In this document: positions 1-5,294 of the stretch, piece by piece
How positions within the stretch are numbered: the first letter of the stretch is position 1
How the letters are laid out: each line of letters opens with the position of its first letter
From: a bacterium
GTDB taxonomy: Bacteria > Arandabacterota > Arandabacteria > Arandabacterales > Arandabacteraceae
DNA: 12,017 bases
NCBI GenBank assembly: GCA_025774405.1
Contig: JALGWB010000029.1
Span: 1 to 12,017, forward strand
Direction: 5' to 3'
Translations under genes and position numbers: made by a program
Notes under the pieces: generated by a model
What the model was told of the DNA's origin: nothing
Databases searched by the model: none
The model's input: the letters and a program-made list of their open reading frames with translations, nothing else

Positions 1-1
1 A

Positions 2-1213
2 TCCCAGGTTGGTGCAATCTCCGCCCATGGCGATGAGAACGTTGGTAGGCTGCTTGCAGATGCCATGGATAAGGTTGGACGGGAGGGCGTGATAACAGTT
101 GATGAAGCCAAGGGGATGGAGACAACGCTTGATGTGGTTGAGGGAATGCAGTTCGACCGGGGTTATCTGTCACCCTACTTCATAACCGATGCGGAGAACA
201 TGACCGTTGAACTTGAGGAACCTTACATTCTTATCCACGAGAAGAAAATCAGTGTGATGAAGGATCTTCTTCCCCTGCTTGAGAAAATCTCAAGAGCGGG
301 CAAGTCACTCTTGATAATTGCTGAGGATGTCGAGGGAGAAGCCCTTGCGACTCTGGTTGTAAACAAGTTGCGAGGAGTTCTTAAGTGTGCGGCCGTTAAG
401 GCTCCAGGCTACGGTGATCGCCGAAAAGCAATGCTTGAAGACATCGCTATCCTCACCGGTGGTCATATGATAGCCGAAGAGGTCGGAATAAAGCTCGAAA
501 ACGTTGGGCTTGAAGACCTCGGGAGATGCAAGCGTGTCATGATTGATAAGGAAAATACCACCATCGTCGGTGGGAAGGGATCCAAGAAGGACATCGACGG
601 TAGGATTGCTCAGATAAAGAAGGCTATCGAAGAGACCACGTCGGACTATGATCGGGAGAAACTACAGGAGCGACTTGCCAAGATGGCAGGTGGAGTTGCT
701 GTCATAAAGGTTGGTGCTGCCACCGAGGTGGAGATGAAGGCGCGGAAGGCAATGGTTGAAGATGCGTTGCACGCAACTAAGGCTGCAGTTGAGGAGGGGA
801 TCGTGCCTGGCGGTGGCGTTGCACTCCTGAGGACGCTTCCTGCTCTCGACAAGCTTGCAAAGAGCAAGGATCTGACTGAGGATGAGAAGGTTGGAGTTAA
901 CATCGTCAGACGTGCTCTCGAAGAACCAGCAAGGCAGATAGTTGAAAATGCAGGTCTCGAGGGATCAATCATTGTCGAGCAGATTAAGTCCAAGAGCACC
1001 TATGAGGGGTTTGATGCTGCTGAAGGCAAGTGGGTTGACATGGTACAGGCAGGAATCATCGACCCACTCAAGGTGACAAGAACTGCTCTGCAGAATGCAG
1101 CATCGGTTGCTGCTCTGATGCTGACAACCGAGGCTCTTGTTACTGAGATACCTGAGAAGGAAAAGGCGCCGGCTACGCCTGGAGGCGGCGGTTACGGCGA
1201 AGGCATGTACTAG
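2..1213 (+). CDS. groEL: Chaperonin GroEL (Hsp60), C-terminal 403 residues; 5' end outside window
   Basis: GroEL forms the 14-subunit double-ring ATP-driven folding chamber of the cytoplasm and works with GroES. The reading frame is open from base 2, and its first residues align with about residue 146 of E. coli GroEL, so the apical domain and the second half of the equatorial domain are present. Clear family blocks are DVVEGMQFDRGYLSPYF, LLIIAEDVEGEALATLVVN, AVKAPGYGDRRKAML, SDYDREKLQER and VEDALHATKAAVEEG; the last contains the Asp equivalent to E. coli ATPase residue D398. GroES and the first ATP-binding segment are not visible. The C-terminus is odd: it ends GGGGYGEGMY instead of a long Gly-Gly-Met repeat. 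No frameshift is seen. Identification is essentially certain; only the start is missing. Confidence 0.98.
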   Translation, partial: SQVGAISAHGDENVGRLLADAMDKVGREGVITVDEAKGMETTLDVVEGMQFDRGYLSPYFITDAENMTVELEEPYILIHEKKISVMKDLLPLLEKISRAGKSLLIIAEDVEGEALATLVVNKLRGVLKCAAVKAPGYGDRRKAMLEDIAILTGGHMIAEEVGIKLENVGLEDLGRCKRVMIDKENTTIVGGKGSKKDIDGRIAQIKKAIEETTSDYDREKLQERLAKMAGGVAVIKVGAATEVEMKARKAMVEDALHATKAAVEEGIVPGGGVALLRTLPALDKLAKSKDLTEDEKVGVNIVRRALEEPARQIVENAGLEGSIIVEQIKSKSTYEGFDAAEGKWVDMVQAGIIDPLKVTRTALQNAASVAALMLTTEALVTEIPEKEKAPATPGGGGYGEGMY

Positions 1214-1230
1214 GGTCGATCTTGCTTGCT

Positions 1231-1235
1231 GGAGG
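1231..1235 (+). promoter_or_regulatory. Shine-Dalgarno for the small ORF's GTG start
   Basis: GGAGG lies 7 nt upstream of the GTG at 1243, in the 29-nt gap after groEL. It is the main reason for treating the small ORF as translated and for choosing the GTG. Confidence 0.6.
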
Positions 1236-1242
1236 CGGGTAA

Positions 1243-1434
1243 GTGAGACGGAAGAGGCGGAAGTGGGACGCTGAGGAGCGTCCCAGCCGCAAACGCCGTG
1301 CCCTCAGGCATATCGAGGATAGGGAATGGGAAGAGGAGCTACGCTATGTTGACTCCGACTTCGAGACGGAGGACGAGATGCCAGCGTGGCCCGATGAAGA
1401 CGAGATCCTCGATGAGTCTGACTGGGCTCCATAG
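1243..1434 (+). CDS. Small highly charged protein of unknown function (63 aa)
   Basis: I do not recognise this protein. It starts at GTG 1243 behind a good GGAGG and ends at TAG 1432-1434. The N-terminal third is strongly basic (RRKRRKW, then SRKRRALRH). The C-terminal half is strongly acidic (DSDFETEDEM, PDEDEILDESDW). It has five Trp, no Cys, no membrane segment and no signal peptide. Such a bipolar composition suggests a largely disordered protein, possibly binding nucleic acid or a basic partner, but no function can be assigned. It lies 29 nt behind groEL in the same direction, so it is probably cotranscribed with it. Its early codons contain a perfect 7-bp inverted repeat (1265-1284). 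The alternative is a chance ORF; the ribosome binding site, the ordered charge pattern and the snug fit behind groEL argue against that. Confidence 0.6.
   Translation: MRRKRRKWDAEERPSRKRRALRHIEDREWEEELRYVDSDFETEDEMPAWPDEDEILDESDWAP
1265..1284 (+). repeat. Perfect 7-bp inverted repeat inside the small ORF
   Basis: GGGACGC (1265-1271) and GCGTCCC (1278-1284) flank a 6-nt loop, TGAGGA. The mRNA hairpin would sit about 20 nt after the GTG start. No T-run follows, so it is not a standard intrinsic terminator. It could slow ribosomes, protect a processed groEL 3' end, or be chance. Confidence 0.5.
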
Positions 1435-1557
1435 ATAAGATCGAAGCCTGGCTGGAGGTTGAGCGAGGGGGGTGTTGTCCCCGGGCAAAGGGTCTATTTT
1501 GAGCAGGCTTCTGGGGGATAAGGCGTTTGACTGAACTTGGATTTGTCAGAAGGATTT

Positions 1558-1583
1558 GCCGGGGGTGGTACGAAGCCCCCGGC
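1558..1583 (+). other. Strong 8-bp GC hairpin in the speH leader
   Basis: GCCGGGGG (1558-1565) pairs perfectly with CCCCCGGC (1576-1583) around a 10-nt loop, TGGTACGAAG. It is the most stable local element of the leader. The downstream bases (TAGTTTGG) are not a U tract, so a simple intrinsic terminator is unlikely. Confidence 0.65.
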
Positions 1584-1600
1584 TAGTTTGGTCTAACCCG

Positions 1601-1617
1601 AAGGGATGCTATCCCTT
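1601..1617 (+). other. 7-bp hairpin near the 3' end of the speH leader
   Basis: AAGGGAT (1601-1607) and ATCCCTT (1611-1617) are perfectly complementary with a 3-nt GCT loop (probably 6 bp with a 5-nt loop in practice). It directly abuts the 3' closing strand 1618-1623, so the two helices could stack. Confidence 0.55.
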
Positions 1618-1625
1618 CCAGCCTC

Positions 1626-1632
1626 GAGGAGG
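1626..1632 (+). promoter_or_regulatory. Shine-Dalgarno deciding the speH start
   Basis: GAGGAGG ends 10 nt before ATG 1643. It supports this ATG over the in-frame TTG at 1556, which has no such site. It overlaps a self-complementary CCTCGAGG (1622-1629) that shares bases with the leader's closing strand. Confidence 0.65.
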
Positions 1633-1642
1633 TGGTCCGGAG

Positions 1643-2086
1643 ATGGGCGAAACTTTCGGTCTGCACCTTATGCTGGATGGTTACGGTTGTGACCGGAGCA
1701 AACTGGCTGATGCTGGCTTTATCCGCAGCTTCCTTGACGAGTTCCCGGAGGATATAGGCATGACCAAGCTTATGAGTCCATATGTTTCCAGATATGAGGA
1801 TGCGGATCGTAAGCGGTGGGGCCTCTCCGGATTTGTCCTGATTGCAGAGAGTCATGTTAGCATCCACACTTTCCCTGAAGAGGGTAGCATCTCCGTGGAT
1901 GTTTTTTCCTGCCGCGCCTTCGATGTCGAAGCTGCCGAACGCACGATTATTGAGCAATTCGGCATAAAACGGATCGAGCGCAACATTCTGGACAGGGGTG
2001 TTGAATATCCCAGGGACTTCAAGCTGGCCAGGGAGATAGTTAGCATCGAACGACAGCATTGCGAGCTGAGGGTTGCTGAAGCCTGA
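1643..2086 (+). CDS. speH: S-adenosylmethionine decarboxylase proenzyme, SpeH type (147 aa)
   Basis: Pyruvoyl enzyme that decarboxylates S-adenosylmethionine to the aminopropyl donor used for spermidine. The proenzyme cuts itself between Glu and Ser, and the Ser becomes the pyruvoyl cofactor. Counting from ATG 1643, the cleavage motif AESHVSIHTFPE places Glu69/Ser70, with Ser62, His75 and Cys90. These match Thermotoga maritima Ser55, Ser63, His68 and Cys83 with a constant +7 offset. The start is chosen for the GAGGAGG at 1626-1632 and because MGETFGLHLMLDGYGC matches the family N-terminus. The protein is slightly longer than T. maritima's, with about 20 extra C-terminal residues (after YPRDFK). 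It is followed after 31 nt by speB, so it belongs to a polyamine operon; no spermidine synthase or arginine decarboxylase is in the window. The preceding leader suggests translational regulation. Confidence 0.96.
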   Translation: MGETFGLHLMLDGYGCDRSKLADAGFIRSFLDEFPEDIGMTKLMSPYVSRYEDADRKRWGLSGFVLIAESHVSIHTFPEEGSISVDVFSCRAFDVEAAERTIIEQFGIKRIERNILDRGVEYPRDFKLAREIVSIERQHCELRVAEA

Positions 2087-2117
2087 AGAAGCTGTGGGGT
2101 AGCAGCCTGAACTGAAT

Positions 2118-3065
2118 ATGGGGGCAATGAGCTGTAAGATGGAAGAGATTGAATGTTCGCAAAGTCGGAATTTCCTGGGCTTGTCAGATGCTTACAGTTC
2201 GAAGGCGAGCAGCTATTTCCACCTTCTGCCTGTACCCTATGATGGGACCTCAAGCTACGTTCCTGGATCCCGACTTGGACCGAGAGCGATAATTGAGGCT
2301 TCGCATCAGATCGAGCTCTACGATCATGAACTTGACCTGGTAGCGGCTCAGGTCGGCATTGCCACTCATGATGACGTTGCCATCCTGGTTGGTGATCCTG
2401 AGAAGATGGTGGCCAGGGTTGAACAGGAGGTTCGCAGGATAGTGGCAGCAGGTGGCTTCCCGGTCGTTATAGGTGGTGAGCATACAGTTGCACTGGGAAG
2501 CATCAGGGCGTTCGATGCCAGTAACTACATGGTGGTAAGCTTTGATGCTCATGCTGACCTTCGGAATACCTACCAGGAAAGCCCTTTCAGCCATGCCTGT
2601 TTCCTGAGAAGAGCTTTTGAGAAGACAAGATGCTGTCTTTTCGGCATGAGAAGCATATCCGATGATGAAGCGGATTTTGCTCGCCAGAATCGAGTTCGCA
2701 TTTTTGGTGCTCTAGATCTGATCGGTGATGGTACCGATGCAGTTGATCTCGACTTCATCCCGGAGGAGATCTATCTGAGCATAGATCTCGATGTCCTCGA
2801 TCCATCCCTTATGCCCTCGACCGGCACACCAGAACCAGGTGGACTTGGCTGGTATGATTTGCTTAAGCTTCTCGAGAGGGTGATTGGCGGCAGACGAGTG
2901 CTTGGTTTCGACGTGGTCGAGCTTTGCCCTCAGCCAAACAACAGGGCCCCTGATTTCATAGCTGCCAGGCTCGTCTATAAGTTGATGGGACTAATCGTTA
3001 AGTTTTCAAAGAATCGGGAGGTTGACACGATAATCCATGGCAAAGAAGAAAAGCAAGAAAGCTGA
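2118..3065 (+). CDS. speB: Agmatinase / ureohydrolase family protein (315 aa)
   Basis: Binuclear manganese ureohydrolase. Agmatinase splits agmatine to putrescine and urea. The metal ligands are visible: GGEH (His122), SFDAHADLR (Asp143, His145, Asp147) and SIDLDVLDP (Asp223, Asp225), plus the substrate-side SHACFLRR and the late STGTPEPGGL block. Length fits the family (about 300), with about 30 extra N-terminal residues before FHLLPVPYDGTSSY. ATG 2118 has no good Shine-Dalgarno; in-frame ATGs at 2127 and 2139 are alternatives. Next to speH, and with no spermidine synthase nearby, it could instead act on N1-aminopropylagmatine to give spermidine, as its relatives do in Thermus and Thermococcus; sequence alone cannot settle this. 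Arginase is less likely in this context. Its last 29 nt overlap the next gene. Confidence 0.93.
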   Translation: MGAMSCKMEEIECSQSRNFLGLSDAYSSKASSYFHLLPVPYDGTSSYVPGSRLGPRAIIEASHQIELYDHELDLVAAQVGIATHDDVAILVGDPEKMVARVEQEVRRIVAAGGFPVVIGGEHTVALGSIRAFDASNYMVVSFDAHADLRNTYQESPFSHACFLRRAFEKTRCCLFGMRSISDDEADFARQNRVRIFGALDLIGDGTDAVDLDFIPEEIYLSIDLDVLDPSLMPSTGTPEPGGLGWYDLLKLLERVIGGRRVLGFDVVELCPQPNNRAPDFIAARLVYKLMGLIVKFSKNREVDTIIHGKEEKQES

Positions 3066-3366
3066 AGCTGATGAAGGCAGGAGCGAACCCAGGGTTCAGA
3101 TTGATCCTGAGAGACCTGTGGAACAGCAGATTCCACTCAATGCGCTTCCAACGCTTTTCCCTAACTCTTATGAGGTAGTTGTTGCTGCTGCGCGTCGTGC
3201 CAGGCAGCTCAACCTTGGCTTGAACCCGCTCATAAAGACCGAGATGACCCGTCCAGTAGATGTTGCACTTGCCGAGCTGGCTGCCGGCAAGGTAACCTAC
3301 GAGGTAAGCTATGAGAGCTCTGAAAGTGGACGGGCTAAAGCTAAGGCAAGATCTCGCAAGAAATAG
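3037..3366 (+). CDS. rpoZ: RNA polymerase omega subunit-like protein (109 aa)
   Basis: Omega is a small RNA polymerase subunit that helps assemble and stabilise beta'. The diagnostic region is residues 44-90: SYEVVVAAARRARQLN (the conserved Tyr and the Ala-Arg-Arg-Ala-Arg-Gln helix), then a spacer and RPVDVALAELAAGKVTYEV, which matches the second conserved helix and strand. The usual omega N-terminus is replaced by a basic stretch (AKKKSKKAEADE) and a 20-residue linker, and the protein ends in another basic tail (KAKARSRKK). It lies apart from gmk, a frequent neighbour of rpoZ. ATG 3037 lies inside speB, and the best Shine-Dalgarno (GGGAGG, 3015-3020) is 16 nt away, so expression may depend on translation of speB. 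In-frame upstream starts are excluded by a TAA at 3031. Omega is the best call, but divergence leaves some doubt. Confidence 0.75.
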   Translation: MAKKKSKKAEADEGRSEPRVQIDPERPVEQQIPLNALPTLFPNSYEVVVAAARRARQLNLGLNPLIKTEMTRPVDVALAELAAGKVTYEVSYESSESGRAKAKARSRKK

Positions 3367-3402
3367 TCCGTATTCTATCCACTTGCTACGAGGTAGATTC
3401 CT

Positions 3403-3825
3403 ATGAGTTCCAAGGACTTCTATAACATAGTCGAGCATACTGCTGATATCGGTATTGAGGTTGCTGCCCCCGATGTTGAAGGTATTTTCGTAAGGGGTGC
3501 CCTTGCTGTCTTCGATATTATGTTTGGGCTGGAGTCAATTACCAAACGTAAACACAGGCAGATTGAGGTAGAGGGCGATGATCTGTCTGAACTTCTGGTT
3601 GCCTGGTTGAATGAGCTGTTGTATGTTTACGCAGTGGACAAGATGCTCTTCTGCGAATTCGCCGATGTCAGGCTTGACGGACACAGGTTCAGAGCAACAG
3701 GATTTGGTGAGGACTTTGACCCTGACAGGCATAGGGTACAAACAGAGATAAAGGCAGCAACCTATCATGGACTTGCTTTGAAATCCGGTAATGGGTGGAA
3801 GACGACCATAATCTTTGACGTCTGA
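3403..3825 (+). CDS. Archease, RtcB cofactor (140 aa)
   Basis: Archease speeds guanylylation of the RNA ligase RtcB and allows multiple turnover. Family marks are the N-terminal EHTADIGIEV (His12, Asp15), the central helix LSELLVAWLNELLYVY (62-76), GEDFDPDRH (102-110), the signature EIKAATYHGL (115-124) and the C-terminal strand WKTTIIFDV ending at Asp139. The length of 140 is typical and the protein looks intact. ATG 3403 has GAGGT at 3390-3394 with an 8-nt spacer. The stop TGA (3823-3825) is followed at once by the ATG of rtcB, so the two partners are probably translationally coupled. Cytoplasmic. Confidence 0.96.
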   Translation: MSSKDFYNIVEHTADIGIEVAAPDVEGIFVRGALAVFDIMFGLESITKRKHRQIEVEGDDLSELLVAWLNELLYVYAVDKMLFCEFADVRLDGHRFRATGFGEDFDPDRHRVQTEIKAATYHGLALKSGNGWKTTIIFDV

Positions 3826-5283
3826 ATGGTGGCAGCGATGCAGAATGATCTACGAATTGAGAAAGTTGATGACTATCGCTGGCGCATACCGAAGACTGGC
3901 GGGATGCGTGTGCCAGGGCTGCTATACACCGATGAGTTTCTGTTGAAGCATATAAAACTTGATCAAAGCCCTCGGCAGGTTGCCAATGTCGCTCACCTCC
4001 CCGGAATAGTGAAGCATTCCCTGGCTATGCCTGATATGCATTGGGGCTACGGGTTTCCGATTGGCGGGGTTGCTGCCACCGACCTTGAGACCGGGGTGAT
4101 ATCTCCCGGAGGCGTTGGCTATGACATAAACTGTGGTTGTCGCCTCCTGCGGACGGATCTGACCTACGAGGATGTAAAGCCAAAGATTGAGGAGCTTGCA
4201 AGGAATCTCTTCAACGATATCCCGTGCGGCGTTGGATCAACCGGGGTGATAAAGCTAAGCCCTCAGGAGGAGCGGAAGGTGCTCAAAGAAGGTGCAGTCT
4301 GGGCTGTGCGTAGCGGTTACGGTGACCCTGAAGATCTTGAGCGGACGGAAGAGGGTGGGAGGATGGAAGCTGCCGATCCAGGCGCTGTCAGTGACCGAGC
4401 AATCGCAAGGGGTCGAGAACAGCTTGGCACCCTCGGATCGGGAAATCACTTTCTCGAAGTGGATCTGGTTGAACAGGTGTATGATGAACACGTTGCGAAC
4501 GTATTCGGGATTGCTGTCGGGACGATTGCGATCTTGATTCATTCAGGTTCAAGAGGTTTTGGTTATCAGGTCTGTGATGACTATCTCCATAAGATGGGAA
4601 AGGCAGTCCAGAAGTATAACATAAGCTTACCCGACAGACAGCTTGCCAGCGCGCCGCTACAGTCGCCTGAAGGGCGAGCCTATTTTGCGGCTATGGCCTG
4701 TGCGGCAAATTATGCCTGGGCGAATCGGCAATGTCTTATGCATTGGACCAGGGAGACTATTCAAAAGACACTGGGCATTTCTCCTGCTGAGCTCGGATTA
4801 AGACTGGTTTATGATGTGTGTCACAATATCGCCAAGAAGGAAAGACACATCGTTGACGGAGTCGAGATGCAGGTTTGTGTCCATCGAAAGGGTGCAACAC
4901 GTGCCTTCCCAGCAGGGCATCCTGAGGTTCCTGCATGTTACAGGCAGGTTGGGCAGCCCGTGTTAATCCCGGGTGATATGGGAACACATTCCTATGTACT
5001 TGTGGGGACCGAGCTGGCAATGCACGAGACCTTCGGTAGCACCTGTCATGGGGCTGGTAGGGTGAGGAGCCGAAGTCAATCAAAGAAAGTCACTGACAGC
5101 GCTGCCTTGTTGAAGGAGCTTGAAAGCAAGGGCATCATCATAATGGCTCGAGGCAAGCGAACGATAGCGGAGGAGGCACCTGAAGCGTATAAGGATGTAG
5201 ATCGTGTTGTAAACGTTGTGCACAATGCTGGCATATCTAGACGTGTTGCCAAGCTTCGACCGCTTTGTGTTATAAAGGGATAG
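3826..5283 (+). CDS. rtcB: RNA-splicing ligase RtcB (485 aa)
   Basis: GTP- and Mn-dependent ligase that joins RNA 2',3'-cyclic phosphate (or 3'-phosphate) ends to 5'-OH ends, in tRNA splicing or RNA repair. All catalytic residues are present: Asp100 and Cys103 (GYDINCGCR), His208 (GSGNHFLE), His239 (LIHSGSRG), His333 (CHNIAKKE) and His408 (TCHGAGR, the guanylylated His). They match Pyrococcus horikoshii 95/98/203/234/329/404 with a +4 to +5 offset. Length is normal and there is no intein. The start may be ATG 3826, abutting the archease stop, or ATG 3838 four codons later, which has GGTGG 5 nt upstream. No RtcA cyclase or RtcR regulator is present in the window, unlike the E. coli rtc operon. 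Lon follows after 11 nt. Confidence 0.98.
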   Translation: MVAAMQNDLRIEKVDDYRWRIPKTGGMRVPGLLYTDEFLLKHIKLDQSPRQVANVAHLPGIVKHSLAMPDMHWGYGFPIGGVAATDLETGVISPGGVGYDINCGCRLLRTDLTYEDVKPKIEELARNLFNDIPCGVGSTGVIKLSPQEERKVLKEGAVWAVRSGYGDPEDLERTEEGGRMEAADPGAVSDRAIARGREQLGTLGSGNHFLEVDLVEQVYDEHVANVFGIAVGTIAILIHSGSRGFGYQVCDDYLHKMGKAVQKYNISLPDRQLASAPLQSPEGRAYFAAMACAANYAWANRQCLMHWTRETIQKTLGISPAELGLRLVYDVCHNIAKKERHIVDGVEMQVCVHRKGATRAFPAGHPEVPACYRQVGQPVLIPGDMGTHSYVLVGTELAMHETFGSTCHGAGRVRSRSQSKKVTDSAALLKELESKGIIIMARGKRTIAEEAPEAYKDVDRVVNVVHNAGISRRVAKLRPLCVIKG

Positions 5284-5289
5284 GGGAGG
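5283..5289 (+). promoter_or_regulatory. Shine-Dalgarno deciding the TTG start of Lon
   Basis: GGGGAGG begins on the last base of the rtcB stop codon and ends 5 nt before TTG 5295. The in-frame TTG at 5265 inside rtcB has no comparable site, so 5295 is preferred. Confidence 0.7.
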
Positions 5290-5294
5290 TAAGA

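Larger units (their letters stand above)
1450..1623 (+). promoter_or_regulatory. Candidate structured 5' leader RNA of speH (cis-regulatory, class unknown)
   Basis: Distant segments GGCTGG (1450-1455) and CCAGCC (1618-1623) are perfectly complementary. An inner GGTT (1457-1460) can pair with AACC (1595-1598), so the domain can close on itself. Inside are GGGG/CCCC (1469-1472 with 1479-1482), CAAA/TTTG (1486-1489 with 1498-1501), CTTCTGG/TCAGAAG (1508-1514 with 1546-1552, one G-U pair), an 8-bp GC hairpin (1558-1583) and a 7-bp hairpin (1601-1617). All these helices are mutually compatible. The 3' closing strand ends 3 nt before the speH Shine-Dalgarno sequence, a position suited to translational control. 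I could not match it to SAM, cobalamin, TPP, glycine, c-di-GMP, ZTP, 6S, SRP or RNase P RNA motifs. Pairings were found by eye without energy calculation, and GC-rich sequence gives chance helices, so the call is moderate. Confidence 0.45.
1435..1642 (+). other. Non-coding stretch of 208 nt between the small ORF and speH
   Basis: This is the longest interval without a gene. It is rich in G and C runs that can pair with each other (see the leader candidate at 1450-1623). A TTG at 1556 is in frame with speH and would add 29 codons over the hairpins. That extension has no family support, and the ATG at 1643 has a strong ribosome binding site, so I treat the stretch as non-coding. No tRNA and no convincing sigma-70 promoter was found; the best -35-like TTGACT at 1527-1532 has a poor partner -10 (AAGGAT, 1550-1555). 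Confidence 0.7.

Noticed and set aside
1527..1555. Sigma-70 promoter with TTGACT as -35 before speH
   Set aside because: At 17-nt spacing the -10 would be AAGGAT, only half matching the consensus, and the bases are also used in predicted RNA helices. An unusual promoter is still possible.
1558..1590. Intrinsic terminator before speH
   Set aside because: The 8-bp GC hairpin is strong but is followed by TAGTTTGG, not a U tract.
1450..1623. Leader as a known housekeeping RNA (6S, SRP, RNase P, tmRNA) or tRNA
   Set aside because: None of the conserved motifs of these RNAs is present, and the fold is a closed multi-branch domain abutting a ribosome binding site.
1556..1642. In-frame TTG extension of speH by 29 codons
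   Set aside because: The added residues match no SpeH N-terminus, the stretch is full of strong hairpins, and ATG 1643 has its own GAGGAGG.
1583..2059. 158-residue minus-strand ORF opposite speH
   Set aside because: It mirrors a confidently identified gene, has no recognisable domain and is best explained as an antisense shadow.
3022..3050. TTGACA followed by AT-rich bases near the end of speB, as a promoter for the omega gene
   Set aside because: No -10 element at the right spacing; the position is inside coding sequence of overlapping genes.
4292..4537. Plus-strand alternative-frame ORF inside rtcB
   Set aside because: rtcB is intact in its own frame through this region and the product resembles nothing.
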